The notes: generated by a model not told the origin, from the letters alone. Numbered from the stretch's first letter, positions 16,591 through 27,070 are shown. The stretch: 64,000 nucleotides of DNA from Tatumella citrea (GCF_002163585.1 NZ_CP015579.1:4423467-4487466); one strand, 5' to 3'. Program-made: numbers and translations.

Positions 16591-17100
16591 ATGAAACAAC
16601 CTGCGAGAACCCCGGGCGCTAAGCCTGCTAAACGCAAAACCCGCGCCGAACTGAATATAGAAGGCCGTGAGCGCCAGCGTCAGAAAAAGCACAAAGGCCT
16701 GGCCACGGGGAACCGTAGTAACCCGGAAGCGAAGCAGGGTCAGGGCGGTCGTGGCTCAAAAGATGCTGCTGACCCACGACTGGGTAGTAAGAAACCTGTA
16801 CCACTGATTGCTGACGGTGCCGTTGCAGCAAAACCAGTAGTGAAACGTCGTGAAACTGCCCCGGCATTGAGTGCACGCGACGAACTCGCAGCACTGGAAA
16901 ATAGCGAGCGTCTTGATTCCCTGCTTGACCGGCTGGAAAATGGTGAGAAATTACCAGCGGAAGATCAGGCATGGCTCGACAGCACCCTGGATCGTATTGA
17001 AGTATTGATGGAAAAACTCGGCATCGATCTTGACGATGACAGCGATGCTGAAGATACCGAAGCAGAAGAGGATATGTACCGCTTACTGAAGGGTAACTAA
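16591..17100 (+). CDS. yihI: Der GTPase-activating protein YihI
   Basis: From the ATG at 16591 the protein has 169 residues, the E. coli length; an in-frame TTG 15 nt earlier is unlikely. The N-terminal half is very basic (PGAKPAKRKTRAELNIEGRE and ERQRQKKHKGLATGNRSNP) and the C-terminal third very acidic (DLDDDSDAEDTEAEEDMYRL). YihI stimulates the GTPase of Der (EngA) and so modulates 50S ribosome assembly, fitting its place near engB. It follows the csrC-like terminator by about 70 nt. Confidence 0.93.
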   Translation: MKQPARTPGAKPAKRKTRAELNIEGRERQRQKKHKGLATGNRSNPEAKQGQGGRGSKDAADPRLGSKKPVPLIADGAVAAKPVVKRRETAPALSARDELAALENSERLDSLLDRLENGEKLPAEDQAWLDSTLDRIEVLMEKLGIDLDDDSDAEDTEAEEDMYRLLKGN

Positions 17101-17111
17101 CCTCATTGGCC

Positions 17112-17136
17112 GGGCACAGAGCAAAGTACTGTGCCC
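17112..17136 (+). terminator. Weak hairpin after yihI
   Basis: GGGCACAG and CTGTGCCC form an 8-bp GC-rich stem with a 9-nt loop, 12 nt after the yihI stop. No T-run follows, so termination would be partial at best. Confidence 0.35.
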
Positions 17137-17155
17137 CAGCCTGGAATATTTCATT

Positions 17156-17326
17156 ATGTTTTGGCCAGGATCAATTTTAGCGCTGTTGTATGCGTGTTTT
17201 CTCCTGCTGTTATTCGCTAAACTACGTCGCCTGTCACGATTGAAATCGCGGTTGCGTCGCAGAAAAACCTCCCCGTTATCCGGAATATCGCGAACTTCTT
17301 TCAGACCCCGTCAACGGAAGGAGTGA
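17156..17326 (+). CDS. Possible 56-residue basic single-pass membrane protein upstream of hemN
   Basis: The frame opens MFWPGSILALLYACFLLLLF, a convincing transmembrane helix, then becomes strikingly basic (KLRRLSRLKSRLRRRK and RPRQRKE). Its last codons contain the hemN ribosome-binding site (GGAAGGAG), and its TGA stop lies 2 nt before the hemN ATG, an arrangement suited to translational coupling. Its own ribosome site (TGGA) is weak. Some gammaproteobacteria have a small DUF2489-type membrane protein between yihI and hemN; whether this is a shortened relative I cannot tell. No function is assigned. Confidence 0.4.
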   Translation: MFWPGSILALLYACFLLLLFAKLRRLSRLKSRLRRRKTSPLSGISRTSFRPRQRKE

Positions 17327-17328
17327 AC

Positions 17329-18702
17329 ATGTCATTACCACGTATCGAGTGGGACCAGTCATTAATCGAAAAATATAATTACTCCGGCCCGCGTTATACC
17401 TCTTATCCGACGGCGCTGGAATTCGATGAAAGCTATAGCGAAACTCATTTCCTGGCGGCAGTGAACCGCTACCCGCAACGCCCACTTTCCCTGTACCTGC
17501 ATATCCCGTTTTGTCACCGGCTTTGCTATTTCTGTGGTTGTAATAAACAGGTGACACGCCAGGCCCATAAGGCGGATCGTTATCTGGATGCTTTAGAGGC
17601 AGAAATTCGAAGCAGAGCGCCGTTGTTTCGCCAGCGTACGGTCGTTCAGATGCACTGGGGCGGAGGTACCCCGACATTCCTGACAACGGCTCAGATATCA
17701 CGGCTGACAGGGCTGCTCAGGCAACATTTTACTTTCTCAGCTGACGCCGAAATGTCGCTGGAACTGGACCCACGGGAAATTGAACTGGATGTACTGGATC
17801 ATCTGAAAAGCGAAGGGTTTAACCGGCTGAGCATGGGGGTGCAGGATTTCAATAAGCAGGTTCAGCGGCTGGTAAACCGGGAACAGGATGAAGAGTTTAT
17901 CTTTGCGCTGATGGAGCGGGCGAAATCACTGGGCTTTATCTCAGGGAATATTGACCTGATCTACGGGTTGCCCAAACAGACCCCGGAAAGTTTTGCGTTT
18001 ACCCTGCAAAAAATTCTCTCCCTGCGTCCGGACCGCCTCAGCGTGTTTAATTATGCTCATATGCCGGAGATGTTTGCTGCTCAGCGTAAAATTAACGCGG
18101 CAGATTTACCGGATGCTCGCCAGAAACTGGTGATTCTGCAGGATACTATCGCCACGCTGACCGGCGGTGGATACCAGTTTATCGGGATGGATCATTTTGC
18201 CTTACCGGAAGATGAACTGGCGATAGCTCAGAAAAACGGGGTGCTGCACCGTAATTTTCAGGGCTATACCACCCACGGTAACACCGATTTACTGGGATTA
18301 GGGGTTTCTGCCATTAGTATGATTGGTGACAGCTATGCCCAGAATTTCAAAGTGCTTAATCAGTGGCAGGAGAGTGTTACTGCAGAGGGCATAGGCTTGT
18401 GGCGAGGGGTTAGTCTGAGTCAGGATGACTGTCTGCGGCGCGATGTAATTAAGGCCCTGATCTGCCAGTTCCGGCTGGATTTCGCCTCTACAGAACAGCT
18501 GTGGGGGATAGTCTTTGAAGACTATTTTGCTGAGGACCTGCGACTGCTCAGCCCATTTATTGATGATGGCCTGGTGACGCTGGAACAACGCCGGTTGCAG
18601 GTAACGGCACGTGGCAGGTTGTTAATCCGTAATATCTGCATGTGTTTTGACCGCTATCTGAGAGCTGCCAGGCGACAGCAACAGTTTTCACGGGTTATAT
18701 AA
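17329..18702 (+). CDS. hemN: Oxygen-independent coproporphyrinogen III dehydrogenase HemN
   Basis: A 457-residue radical-SAM enzyme, equal in length to E. coli HemN. The [4Fe-4S] cysteines are C62, C66 and C69 in PFCHRLCYFCGC, followed by GGGTPTFL for SAM binding. It decarboxylates two propionates of coproporphyrinogen III to vinyl groups in anaerobic heme synthesis. The ATG at 17329 has GGAAGGAG upstream; the GTG at 17323 is too close to that site. It is followed by a terminator shared with convergent glnG. Confidence 0.96.
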   Translation: MSLPRIEWDQSLIEKYNYSGPRYTSYPTALEFDESYSETHFLAAVNRYPQRPLSLYLHIPFCHRLCYFCGCNKQVTRQAHKADRYLDALEAEIRSRAPLFRQRTVVQMHWGGGTPTFLTTAQISRLTGLLRQHFTFSADAEMSLELDPREIELDVLDHLKSEGFNRLSMGVQDFNKQVQRLVNREQDEEFIFALMERAKSLGFISGNIDLIYGLPKQTPESFAFTLQKILSLRPDRLSVFNYAHMPEMFAAQRKINAADLPDARQKLVILQDTIATLTGGGYQFIGMDHFALPEDELAIAQKNGVLHRNFQGYTTHGNTDLLGLGVSAISMIGDSYAQNFKVLNQWQESVTAEGIGLWRGVSLSQDDCLRRDVIKALICQFRLDFASTEQLWGIVFEDYFAEDLRLLSPFIDDGLVTLEQRRLQVTARGRLLIRNICMCFDRYLRAARRQQQFSRVI

Positions 18703-18703
18703 T

Positions 18704-18732
18704 AAAAAAGCCCGCAGACAGTGTCTGCGGGC
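18704..18732. terminator. Terminator between convergent hemN and glnG
   Basis: GCCCGCAGACA and TGTCTGCGGGC form a near-complete palindrome (18710-18732). On the minus strand it is followed by TTTTTTATT, a good intrinsic terminator for the glnALG transcript; it can also end hemN mRNA. Confidence 0.8.
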
Positions 18733-18753
18733 CAGTGAACTACCAGCAATACG

Positions 18754-20163
18754 TTATTCCATGCCCAGTTCTTTAAGTTTACGGGTCAGGGTATTTCTTC
18801 CCCAGCCTAACAGACGGGCTGCTTCCTGCTTATGTCCCTGGGTATAACGCAGGGCTGTAGTCAGTAGCGTTCTCTCCATCTCTGGCTGAGCTTCAGACAG
18901 CAGATTCTGATGACCGGAACGTAACGCTCTGTCAGCCCATTGGGCCAGCAAAGTTGCCCAGCTATCAGGAGACGACTGAACCGGGGTTTCCGGGGTGCTG
19001 GTCTCAAACAACTCTGGTGGAAGATCCTGAATCAGAACTTCCTGGCCGGCCGCCATCACTGTCAACCAGCGGCAGGTGTTTTCCAGCTGTCGGACGTTAC
19101 CGGACCAGTGCAGACGGGTCAGTGCTGCTTCGGTTTCCGGATGCAAAATCTTGGTTTCTACTCCCAGTTCCCGCGCTGCAATTTGCAGGAAATAGTGGGC
19201 CAGCCGTGGAATATCTTCGCGGCGTTCCCGTAGCGGAGGCAGATGGATACGGATAACGTTCAGACGATGGAACAAGTCCTCACGGAATTTGCCTTCCTGA
19301 ACCCGCAATTCCAGGTTCTGGTGGGTAGCTGCAATGATTCGGACATCCACCTTCACCGGAGCATAACCACCAACACGATAGAACTGCCCATCGGCCAGTA
19401 CTCGCAGCAGTCGGGTCTGAACATCCAGTGGCATATCACCAATTTCATCTAAAAACAGTGTGCCGCCATCGGCCTGTTCAAACCGGCCCTGACGCACCGA
19501 GTTAGCCCCGGTAAACGCCCCTTTTTCATGACCAAACAGTTCAGATTCAATCAGATCTTTGGGGATCGCTGCCATATTCAGAGCAATAAATGGTGACTTA
19601 GCTCGTGGACTATGGCGATGCAATGCATGGGCGACCAGCTCTTTACCGGTTCCCGATTCCCCGTTAATCAGTACACTGATCGAGGAGCGTGAAAGACGAC
19701 CAATAATCCGGAACACATCCTGCATTGCCGGAGCTTCACCAATAATATCGGTGGTTGGCCCGCTTGCCGGCTGATTGCGCGGTTGCTGTTGTTCCTGATA
19801 ATGGCTGATAGCTCGTTCTACCAGAGCCACAGCTTCATCAATATCGAACGGCTTTGGCAGATAATCAAAAGCACCTTGCTGGTAAGCACTGACAGCGGCA
19901 TCCAGGTCGGAATGCGCAGTCATAATGATAACCGGCAGCATAGGGTGGCGCTTCTTGATTTGTTTCAGCAATGCCAACCCGTCCATTCCGGGCATACGGA
20001 TATCTGAAAGTAAGACATCCGGTGTTTTGCTGGCCAAAGCCTCAAGCACATCATCCCCGTTATCAAACGCGGTACAGCTTAAACCGGCTCCAGTGAGCGC
20101 GCGTTCAAGCACCCAGCGGATGGAGCTATCGTCATCGACGATCCAGACTATCCCTCGTTGCAT
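18754..20163 (-). CDS. glnG: Nitrogen regulator NtrC (sigma-54 activator)
   Basis: A 469-residue protein, the same as in E. coli. The receiver domain has the phospho-acceptor D54 in DVLLSDIRMPGMDG, the AAA+ domain has Walker A GESGTGKE and the sigma-54-contacting GAFTGA loop, and the C-terminal Fis-type helix-turn-helix has KQEAARLLGWGRNTLTRKLK. Phosphorylated by NtrB, it activates glnA and other nitrogen-starvation promoters. It is the last gene of the glnA-glnL-glnG unit, 7 nt after glnL. Confidence 0.97.
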   Translation of the reverse strand: MQRGIVWIVDDDSSIRWVLERALTGAGLSCTAFDNGDDVLEALASKTPDVLLSDIRMPGMDGLALLKQIKKRHPMLPVIIMTAHSDLDAAVSAYQQGAFDYLPKPFDIDEAVALVERAISHYQEQQQPRNQPASGPTTDIIGEAPAMQDVFRIIGRLSRSSISVLINGESGTGKELVAHALHRHSPRAKSPFIALNMAAIPKDLIESELFGHEKGAFTGANSVRQGRFEQADGGTLFLDEIGDMPLDVQTRLLRVLADGQFYRVGGYAPVKVDVRIIAATHQNLELRVQEGKFREDLFHRLNVIRIHLPPLRERREDIPRLAHYFLQIAARELGVETKILHPETEAALTRLHWSGNVRQLENTCRWLTVMAAGQEVLIQDLPPELFETSTPETPVQSSPDSWATLLAQWADRALRSGHQNLLSEAQPEMERTLLTTALRYTQGHKQEAARLLGWGRNTLTRKLKELGME

Positions 20164-20170
20164 GGAAACC

Positions 20171-21220
20171 TCACTGGCGAATAGGCAGGAATACCGAAAA
20201 TTCGGTATGTCCTGGCCAACTGTTAAATTCTATTTTTCCTGAATGCTGGTCAATCAGGCTACGGGCTATGGATAATCCCAGACCGGTGCCACCTTCCCGC
20301 CCGCTAACCATCGGATAAAACAATGTATCCTGCAGCTGCTGGGGGATGCCCGGCCCGTCATCTTCCACATCAATCCGCGCCACCAGACGGTAGCGAACAC
20401 CATGCAGTGTTAGCTGAAATGCGGTGCGGGTTCGCAGAGTAATCGTGCCTCCTGCCTCTCCCAGCGCCTGTAATGCATTACGCACTACGTTCAGTAAAAC
20501 CTGTTCAATCTGATCCGGGTCGTGCGGCAGTTCCGGCAGACTTGGATCGTAATCTCTGACCAGGGTAACGTTATCCGGCAACTCCATCGATACCAGGTTA
20601 ACAATTCGCTCTGCTACCTGATGTATGCTCTGGGTGACGTGCATGCCAGGCTGTTGAGGCCCCAGTAACCGGTCGACCAGATTGCGTAACCGGTCGGCCT
20701 GTTCAATGATCACTTTGGTATATTCATTTAACGACGGGTCCGGCAGTGCTCTGGAAAGCAACTGAGCGGCACCGCGTAATCCGCCGAGCGGATTCTTAAT
20801 TTCATGGGCCAGACCGCGGACTAAATCGCGGGCGGCAACCTGCTGTGCGTGCTGAATCTGTTCCTGGCTAAGACGGCGTTGGTTATCCATCGGCGCCATT
20901 TCCAGCAGAATCTGTTGATCAGGATACTGCTGAGCGGTAAGAGACATGATATGAGCCCGGCCATCAACCACAATGGTCACTTCACTGTCAGTAAACCCCA
21001 GACCGGCTTGCAGACTTTCCAGCATCACCTCAATATTCAAGGAGAAATAGCCGGTAAGCTCCGGGAGTGGCGTACCAAACAGTTTACGGGAACTCTGCGC
21101 CAGCAGTTGCTGCGCTGCCGGGTTCGCGTAATGGATCACCAGGTTGCTATCGACTACTAACACACTATTGATGAGAGAGTTTAAGATCTGCACTGCATCG
21201 GGCTGTGTGTTGGATATCAT
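20171..21220 (-). CDS. glnL: Nitrogen sensor histidine kinase NtrB
   Basis: Starting at the ATG at 21220 (GGAGA seven bases upstream) gives 349 residues, matching E. coli. An N-terminal PAS domain ([20 protein letters not shown]) precedes the phosphorylated H139 in [12 protein letters not shown]1 and G2 ATP-binding boxes follow ([28 protein letters not shown]). It phosphorylates or dephosphorylates NtrC under control of PII (GlnB). An upstream in-frame start would add nine residues and has no ribosome site. Confidence 0.96.
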   Translation of the reverse strand: MISNTQPDAVQILNSLINSVLVVDSNLVIHYANPAAQQLLAQSSRKLFGTPLPELTGYFSLNIEVMLESLQAGLGFTDSEVTIVVDGRAHIMSLTAQQYPDQQILLEMAPMDNQRRLSQEQIQHAQQVAARDLVRGLAHEIKNPLGGLRGAAQLLSRALPDPSLNEYTKVIIEQADRLRNLVDRLLGPQQPGMHVTQSIHQVAERIVNLVSMELPDNVTLVRDYDPSLPELPHDPDQIEQVLLNVVRNALQALGEAGGTITLRTRTAFQLTLHGVRYRLVARIDVEDDGPGIPQQLQDTLFYPMVSGREGGTGLGLSIARSLIDQHSGKIEFNSWPGHTEFSVFLPIRQ

Positions 21221-21380
21221 GTTTAAATCTCCGCGTTTACCAGGCAAATGCGCTGCTGTTTACTGTGAGATGAGCGGGCGATTGGCTGGTGTTTTTCGCT
21301 GTGTTCGGACAATAAACAGGCAGTAAACCCGGGCTGACTGACCGAAATATCCCTCTGAAACCTGAATTTGCGGAGAAAAA

Positions 21381-21405
21381 AGCCCATCCGAAGATGGGCT
21401 AAAAT
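21381..21405 (-). terminator. Terminator after glnA with UUCG tetraloop
   Basis: On the minus strand AGCCCATC-TTCG-GATGGGCT is followed by TTTTTT. The very stable UUCG loop suits strong, partly read-through termination between glnA and glnL, leaving a short 3' UTR of the kind from which E. coli produces the GlnZ RNA. Confidence 0.85.
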
Positions 21406-21434
21406 TTTCCACGGCAACAAAACTACAAGAGAGA

Positions 21435-22844
21435 TTAAACGCTGTAGTAAAGTTCGAACTCTACCGGATGCGGAGTCATACGTACGCGGTCATCATCTTC
21501 TTTGCGCAGTGCGATGTAAGCATCGATAGTATCGTCAGTGAAAACACCACCACGGGTCAGGAAGCTGCGGTCTTCGTTCAGTGCATTCAGCGCTTCTTCC
21601 AGAGATCCTGCTACTTTTGGAATCTCAGCTTCTTCTTCCGGAGGCAGATCATACAGGTTCTTATCCATCGCATCGCCAGGATGGATTTTGTTGATGATAC
21701 CGTCAAGGCCGGCCATCAGCAGTGCAGCAAACGCCAGGTATGGGTTAGCCGCTGGATCCGGGAAGCGCGCTTCGATACGACGAGCTTTCGGGCTGGCAAC
21801 TACCGGAATACGGATTGACGCAGAACGGTTACGGGCAGAGTAAGCCAGCATTACCGGTGCTTCATAACCCGGGACCAGACGTTTATAAGAGTTGGTAGTT
21901 GGGTTAGTCAGGGCGTTAATCGCTTTAGCGTGCTTGATGATACCGCCGATGTAGAACAGAGCAGTTTCAGACAGGCCGCCGTATTTGTCGCCGGAGAACA
22001 GGTTAGTACCGTCTTTCGCCAGTGACATGTGGCAGTGCATGCCGGAACCGTTATCACCAAACATTGGTTTTGGCATAAAGGTGGCAGTTTTGCCGTAAGC
22101 GTGCGCTACGTTATGTACCACATACTTATAAATCTGAATTTCGTCAGCTTTTTTAACCATGGTGTTAAAGCGGGTTGCCACTTCGTTCTGGCCAGCAGTG
22201 GCCACTTCGTGGTGGTGAGCTTCAACAACCAGGCCCATCTGCTCCATAGTCAGACACATAGCAGAACGGATGTCCTGAGCTGAGTCGACCGGAGGAACCG
22301 GGAAGTAACCGCCTTTCACGCCAGGACGGTGACCTTTGTTACCACCTTCGTAGGCTTTACCGGTGTTCCATGCAGCTTCGATATCATCGATAGCAACGTG
22401 GGAACCAGACATGGTAGCGCCAAAACGAACGTCGTCGAACAGGAAGAACTCTGGCTCAGGTCCGAACAGTACGGTGTCTGCAATGCCAGAAGAACGCAGG
22501 AAATCTTCAGCGCGTTTTGCGATAGAACGCGGGTCGCGGTCATAACCTTGCAGTGTACCTGGCTCCAGGATATCACAACGAATGATCAGGGTTGGATCTT
22601 CGAAGAATGGGTCCAGAACAGCAGTAGTAGCATCCGGCATCAGCACCATGTCTGATTCGTTAATGCCTTTCCATCCGCCGATGGAAGAACCATCGAACAT
22701 TTTGCCTTCTTCAAAGAAGTCTTCGTTAACCTGGTGAGCAGGGATGGTTACATGCTGTTCTTTACCTTTACTGTCGGTAAAACGCAGATCAACAAACTTA
22801 ACTTCATGTTCGTTCATCAATGAGAGAACGTGTTCAACGGACAT
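21435..22844 (-). CDS. glnA: Glutamine synthetase, type I
   Basis: The ATG at 22844 follows AGGAG and gives 469 residues, as in E. coli; the open frame continues upstream but without a start signal. Active-site segments include [12 protein letters not shown], the Mg2+/Mn2+ ligand region [12 protein letters not shown] and ATP-loop [16 protein letters not shown]. The adenylylated tyrosine is in [10 protein letters not shown] (Y398, counted as 397 after Met removal). The dodecameric enzyme makes glutamine from glutamate and ammonia. It heads the glnALG operon behind a sigma-54 promoter with NtrC sites. Confidence 0.98.
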   Translation of the reverse strand: MSVEHVLSLMNEHEVKFVDLRFTDSKGKEQHVTIPAHQVNEDFFEEGKMFDGSSIGGWKGINESDMVLMPDATTAVLDPFFEDPTLIIRCDILEPGTLQGYDRDPRSIAKRAEDFLRSSGIADTVLFGPEPEFFLFDDVRFGATMSGSHVAIDDIEAAWNTGKAYEGGNKGHRPGVKGGYFPVPPVDSAQDIRSAMCLTMEQMGLVVEAHHHEVATAGQNEVATRFNTMVKKADEIQIYKYVVHNVAHAYGKTATFMPKPMFGDNGSGMHCHMSLAKDGTNLFSGDKYGGLSETALFYIGGIIKHAKAINALTNPTTNSYKRLVPGYEAPVMLAYSARNRSASIRIPVVASPKARRIEARFPDPAANPYLAFAALLMAGLDGIINKIHPGDAMDKNLYDLPPEEEAEIPKVAGSLEEALNALNEDRSFLTRGGVFTDDTIDAYIALRKEDDDRVRMTPHPVEFELYYSV

Positions 22845-22989
22845 ACTAACTCTCCTGAAATATTCATTGTTGTCGTGGGTAGAGAACCTGTACTGGTAAA
22901 GGGTCACGAGGCGCCGCGCATTTTCCGGACAATGTTCCCGACAAGCTTCCAACCGTTTCAAACTGTCGTTTTTGCTTGGGTAATACAAA

Positions 22990-23005
22990 GCGAAATCTGT
23001 GCCAA
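22990..23005 (-). promoter_or_regulatory. glnA sigma-54 promoter (glnAp2)
   Basis: On the minus strand TTGGCACAGATTTCGC has GG and GC elements exactly 10 bp apart, the RpoN spacing, and matches the E. coli glnAp2 core as I recall it. It would start transcription near 22977, giving a leader of about 130 nt. Confidence 0.9.
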
Positions 23006-23080
23006 CTTTTTATTTTGCAGGAAAACGGGGTGATAGCGGCCTTTTTGCCCCGTTTAGGGGATGCACTGAACCGGCGCGCT

Positions 23081-23129
23081 GCACCATTATGATCCAAAAT
23101 CGATTACCTGAAAGCACTATTATGGTGCA
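23081..23129. promoter_or_regulatory. NtrC enhancer sites upstream of glnA
   Basis: GCACTATTATGGTGCA (23114-23129) is an excellent NtrC dyad (GCAC...GGTGC). A weaker partial site, GCACCATTATGATCCA (23081-23096), lies about three helical turns nearer the promoter. Both are 75-140 bp from the sigma-54 promoter, normal for an enhancer. Confidence 0.8.
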
Positions 23130-23298
23130 TAACACCAAAACCAGCATAACATTGCACTAAAATTGAACGTAGTCTGTGCTGATAATCACCGGTTTCAAAA
23201 AGTCACTGAGAAAGTTTCAAGGAATACTGTGAACATATTCAGTCTTTCGACTAATCCGTGTACAATAGCGCGCTATTTCTAATGCCTGAGGCAAAGCT

Positions 23299-25122
23299 GT
23301 GATCGAAAATTTGCGTAATATCGCCATCATCGCGCACGTTGACCATGGAAAAACGACCCTGGTTGATAAGCTGTTACAACAGTCTGGTACTTTTGACGCC
23401 CGTACCGAAGCGACTGAGCGTGTGATGGACTCCAACGATTTGGAGAAAGAGCGTGGGATTACTATTCTCGCTAAAAACACTGCAATTAAGTGGAACGACT
23501 ATCGAATCAATATCGTCGATACTCCGGGACACGCCGACTTCGGTGGAGAAGTTGAACGTGTAATGTCGATGGTAGACTCGGTTCTGCTGGTAGTGGATGC
23601 GATCGATGGTCCGATGCCACAGACGCGCTTCGTGACCAAAAAAGCATTTGCTCATGGTCTGAAGCCTATCGTTGTTATCAACAAAATTGACCGTCCGGGT
23701 GCACGCCCTGACTGGGTGGTTGATCAGGTCTTTGATCTGTTTGTTAACCTGGATGCGACCGACGAACAGCTGGATTTCCCGATCATTTATGCATCGGCAA
23801 TTCAGGGGATTGCGGGTGATGACCATGCAGAAATGGCAGAAGATATGACGCCACTGTATGAAGCCATCATTAAGCATGTTCCTGCACCAAACGTTGACCT
23901 GAACGGTCCGTTACAGATGCAGATCTCTCAGCTGGATTACAACAACTACCTGGGTGTTATCGGGATTGGCCGTATCAAACGCGGTAAAGTCAGACCGAAC
24001 CAGCAGGTAACTGTTATTGATGCTGAAGGCAAAACCCGTAACGGTAAAGTCGGTAAAGTACTGGGCCACCTGGGTCTGGAGCGTATCGAAAGCACTGAAG
24101 CAGAAGCCGGCGATATCATTGCGATTACCGGTCTGGGTGAGCTGAATATTTCTGACACTATCTGTGATCCGCAGAACGTGGAAGCTCTGACTCCACTGTC
24201 TGTTGATGAACCAACAGTCAGCATGTTCTTCTGCGTAAATACCTCACCATTCTGTGGTAAAGAAGGTAAATTCGTTACTTCACGTCAGATCCTTGATCGT
24301 CTGAAGAAAGAACTGGTGCACAACGTAGCACTGCGTGTTGAAGAGACCGAAGATGCGGATGCTTTCCGTGTATCTGGTCGTGGTGAGCTGCACTTATCTG
24401 TACTTATCGAAAACATGCGTCGTGAAGGTTTTGAACTGGCGGTTTCCCGTCCGAAAGTTATCTTCCGTGAAATCGACGGACGTAAACAGGAACCTTACGA
24501 AAACGTAACTCTGGATATCGAAGAGCAACACCAGGGTGCGGTGATGCAGGCGATGGGTGAGCGTAAAGGCGATCTGAAAAACATGGACCCGGATGGTAAA
24601 GGTCGTGTGCGTCTGGATTACGAAATCCCAAGCCGTGGTCTGATCGGTTTCCGTAACGAATTCATGACCATGACTTCAGGTACTGGTTTACTGTACTCGA
24701 CCTTCAGCCACTACGGTGATCTGCGTCAGGGTGAAGTGGGTCAGCGTCAGAACGGTGTACTGATTTCTAACGGTCAGGGTAAAGCGGTTGCTTTCGCACT
24801 GTACAGCCTGCAGGACCGCGGTAAGCTGTTCCTTGGTCACGGTGCTGAAGTTTACGAAGGCCAGATTATCGGTATTCACTCACGTTCTAACGACCTGACC
24901 GTGAACTGTCTGACCGGTAAGAAACTGACCAACATGCGTGCTTCCGGTACTGATGAAGCCACGACTCTGGTTCCGGCCATCAAAATGACTCTGGAGCAGG
25001 CTCTGGAATTCATCGATGACGACGAACTGGTCGAAGTGACTCCTCAGTCTGTACGTATCCGTAAGCGTCATTTGACTGAGAATGATCGTAAACGTGCTTC
25101 ACGTGGCAGCAAAGAGTCTTAA
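23299..25122 (+). CDS. typA: Ribosome-associated GTPase TypA/BipA
   Basis: A 607-residue translational GTPase, identical in length to E. coli BipA, with the same GTG start. G1 is [10 protein letters not shown]2 ERGITI, G3 DTPGHAD, G4 NKID. EF-G-like domains III and V and the unique C-terminal domain ([13 protein letters not shown]) follow. It supports 50S assembly and growth at low temperature. TACAAT at 23261 with TTCAGT 17 bp upstream is a plausible sigma-70 promoter, divergent from glnA. Confidence 0.97.
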   Translation: MIENLRNIAIIAHVDHGKTTLVDKLLQQSGTFDARTEATERVMDSNDLEKERGITILAKNTAIKWNDYRINIVDTPGHADFGGEVERVMSMVDSVLLVVDAIDGPMPQTRFVTKKAFAHGLKPIVVINKIDRPGARPDWVVDQVFDLFVNLDATDEQLDFPIIYASAIQGIAGDDHAEMAEDMTPLYEAIIKHVPAPNVDLNGPLQMQISQLDYNNYLGVIGIGRIKRGKVRPNQQVTVIDAEGKTRNGKVGKVLGHLGLERIESTEAEAGDIIAITGLGELNISDTICDPQNVEALTPLSVDEPTVSMFFCVNTSPFCGKEGKFVTSRQILDRLKKELVHNVALRVEETEDADAFRVSGRGELHLSVLIENMRREGFELAVSRPKVIFREIDGRKQEPYENVTLDIEEQHQGAVMQAMGERKGDLKNMDPDGKGRVRLDYEIPSRGLIGFRNEFMTMTSGTGLLYSTFSHYGDLRQGEVGQRQNGVLISNGQGKAVAFALYSLQDRGKLFLGHGAEVYEGQIIGIHSRSNDLTVNCLTGKKLTNMRASGTDEATTLVPAIKMTLEQALEFIDDDELVEVTPQSVRIRKRHLTENDRKRASRGSKES

Positions 25123-25156
25123 CAGACAGCCACGTTGCTGAGCAGTGATACTGATC

Positions 25157-25187
25157 AAAAAGCCGTCCCCGGGGACGGCTTTTTTTT
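25157..25187 (+). terminator. Intrinsic terminator after typA
   Basis: AAAAAGCCGTCCCC folds onto GGGGACGGCT followed by eight Ts. The A-run on the left makes it usable from the minus strand as well, where the efflux operon ends. Confidence 0.9.
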
Positions 25188-25196
25188 ACCTGTGTC

Positions 25197-25574
25197 TCAG
25201 CTTTCCAGGGTTTCCTGAAGATGTAACCAGCGAACTTTCTCTCCTTCACGGCGGAACACGGCTGTCGCCCAACGAATATTTTCCGGGGCATCCTGGGCGT
25301 TCTGTTGTTCCCGGTAATACACCACCGCCCCTTGCGGCCATTCATGCATTATCTTTAGCTGGTCAAACGTGATCTGTAGCCCACGGCGGTTAGCTTGCTG
25401 TGCCTGAAGAAAATGGCTCAACCCTGTCTTGTCCAGAGAACTGCCCGCAGGGGTAATCATGGTAAATCCGTCAGCAAAACGGTCGGTTAAAGTGGCGAGA
25501 TCTCCCTTACCCTGACCCAGCCAGAGTTCAAGGGCATTCAGCGTATTTTCCAGTTCATCCATATAGTCATTCAT
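25197..25574 (-). CDS. NTF2-like (SnoaL/DUF4440-type) small protein
   Basis: From the ATG at 25574 the protein has 125 residues; a TTG 21 nt earlier overlaps the stop of the preceding transporter gene. The layout fits an NTF2-like cone: N-terminal helices (LENTLNALELWLGQGKGDL), FADGFTMITPAG, and strands with GAVVYYREQQ and WLHLQETLES. Such folds host varied small-molecule enzymes and binding proteins. It is coupled to the MFS gene upstream and could act on the compound that pump exports. No catalytic residues are obvious to me, so no function is assigned. Confidence 0.6.
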   Translation of the reverse strand: MNDYMDELENTLNALELWLGQGKGDLATLTDRFADGFTMITPAGSSLDKTGLSHFLQAQQANRRGLQITFDQLKIMHEWPQGAVVYYREQQNAQDAPENIRWATAVFRREGEKVRWLHLQETLES

Positions 25575-25591
25575 AGTTTCTGTTCTCTTAA

Positions 25592-26962
25592 TCAATGAGT
25601 GTCAGGGGTGGACGGACGGAAACGAAGTTTCCGACTGGCAAGGGCGGGGATGCAGGTGACACAGGCGGCAACAATAAAACAGACTCTGTATGCCATCAGC
25701 AGGCTGACGGTTTGCACTAACAGGCTCAGCAACAGACTGAGCAGGGCAACACCAAAACAAAAACTCAGTTGGCGATTGATATTCCATAGTGCACTGGCAT
25801 CGGCTAACTCTGTACTGTCAATTTCCTGCATGGCACTGTTTTGAGCGGTCGAACTGCACAACGAACCGCCAAATCCCATCAACGCATAGCAAAGACTGAG
25901 GACCAGAGGCGAAGTGCCATGACTGACTCCTGCCAGCCAGAGAATACCTGCGGCCTGAATCAGGCAACCGGTAATGATTAATGGTGCAGGGCCGTAACGC
26001 TGAAACAGCCTGCCGCTGGTGTGGATGGCGAAAAAAGCGGCCACAGACCAGGCTATCATCAGGGCACCATTTTGCTCCGCGCTCAGTCCGGCAATTTGTT
26101 GCAGCCAGAAGACGGCAATAATGCTGACGCCGATAAAAAAGCCGGGAGTGCAAATATAGACCAGCATAGAAAAACGTAGCAGCGAGCCGGACAGTAAATG
26201 CAGTGCCAGTAACGGATTCGCCTGGCGGCGATTACGGCGGACAAACAGTACTGTCAGTGTGATGGCTGGCATCAGCCACAGCAGGCCGCTCAGCAGATGG
26301 TCTGCGTCACTCAACAGGGTAAGACTCAGCAGCAGGCAGATTAATCCACCACCACTGGTCACTATTGCTGTGATATCCGGCGCAGGTAGCTGCTGGTTGC
26401 TCTGACGTTCATCCTGCTGCAACCAGCAAAAGGCAAACCCCAGGGTCAGCAAGGATACCGGAAGACTGGCCACTAAAACGGCATGCCAGCCGGCCTGACT
26501 CACCAGTAATCCCCCCAGTGCGGGTGACACTGCCGGAGCAAGTAACGCGACCATCATGACCAGGGTGGAGATACGGGTTCGTTCTTTACCCGGATAAAAA
26601 TGCCATGTCAGTGCCTGGCCCACCGGAATTAATACTCCACCGCCTGCACCCTGCAGAACCCGCCAGCTCACCAGTTCACCGAGGCTGTTTGCCTCTGCAG
26701 TCGCTATTGTTGCCAGACTAAAAACCGTTAACGACAGCAAAAATAGCCGGCGAGGACCGAAGCGACGGGTCAGCCAGGCACTGAGTGGCATGACAAGGGT
26801 CAGGCCAATAATATAACCATTGCTTACCCACGCCAGATGAGCGACAGGTGCGTGCAGGCTGACCGACATGTCGGGAAAGGCCACCGCCGAAATAAACATA
26901 TTAATAAGATCAAGGAACAGGCTCAGTAAATAGACTGTCGCCACTTTGCCGCGATAGGTCAT
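25592..26962 (-). CDS. MFS multidrug efflux transporter, DHA2-like
   Basis: A 456-residue transporter with about 14 membrane helices. The ATG at 26962 has GGAGAG upstream. Helix 1 reads YLLSLFLDLINMFISAVAFP; motif A follows as LSAWLTRRFGPRRLF, and motif C-like GLAPAVSPALGG is seen as LLAPAVSPALGGLL, typical of drug:H+ antiporters. It is divergent from the LysR gene, which probably regulates it, and is followed by the NTF2-like gene. The exported compound is not known. Confidence 0.8.
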   Translation of the reverse strand: MTYRGKVATVYLLSLFLDLINMFISAVAFPDMSVSLHAPVAHLAWVSNGYIIGLTLVMPLSAWLTRRFGPRRLFLLSLTVFSLATIATAEANSLGELVSWRVLQGAGGGVLIPVGQALTWHFYPGKERTRISTLVMMVALLAPAVSPALGGLLVSQAGWHAVLVASLPVSLLTLGFAFCWLQQDERQSNQQLPAPDITAIVTSGGGLICLLLSLTLLSDADHLLSGLLWLMPAITLTVLFVRRNRRQANPLLALHLLSGSLLRFSMLVYICTPGFFIGVSIIAVFWLQQIAGLSAEQNGALMIAWSVAAFFAIHTSGRLFQRYGPAPLIITGCLIQAAGILWLAGVSHGTSPLVLSLCYALMGFGGSLCSSTAQNSAMQEIDSTELADASALWNINRQLSFCFGVALLSLLLSLLVQTVSLLMAYRVCFIVAACVTCIPALASRKLRFRPSTPDTH

Positions 26963-27070
26963 GATTGTCTCTCCGTGAAGAGCTGACAATTTACCGTCTG
27001 CACTTCACGGGATAAACGCCGTTGGCGGTGATAAACTATCAAAATTATTTTGACAATAATGAGGCTGTGA

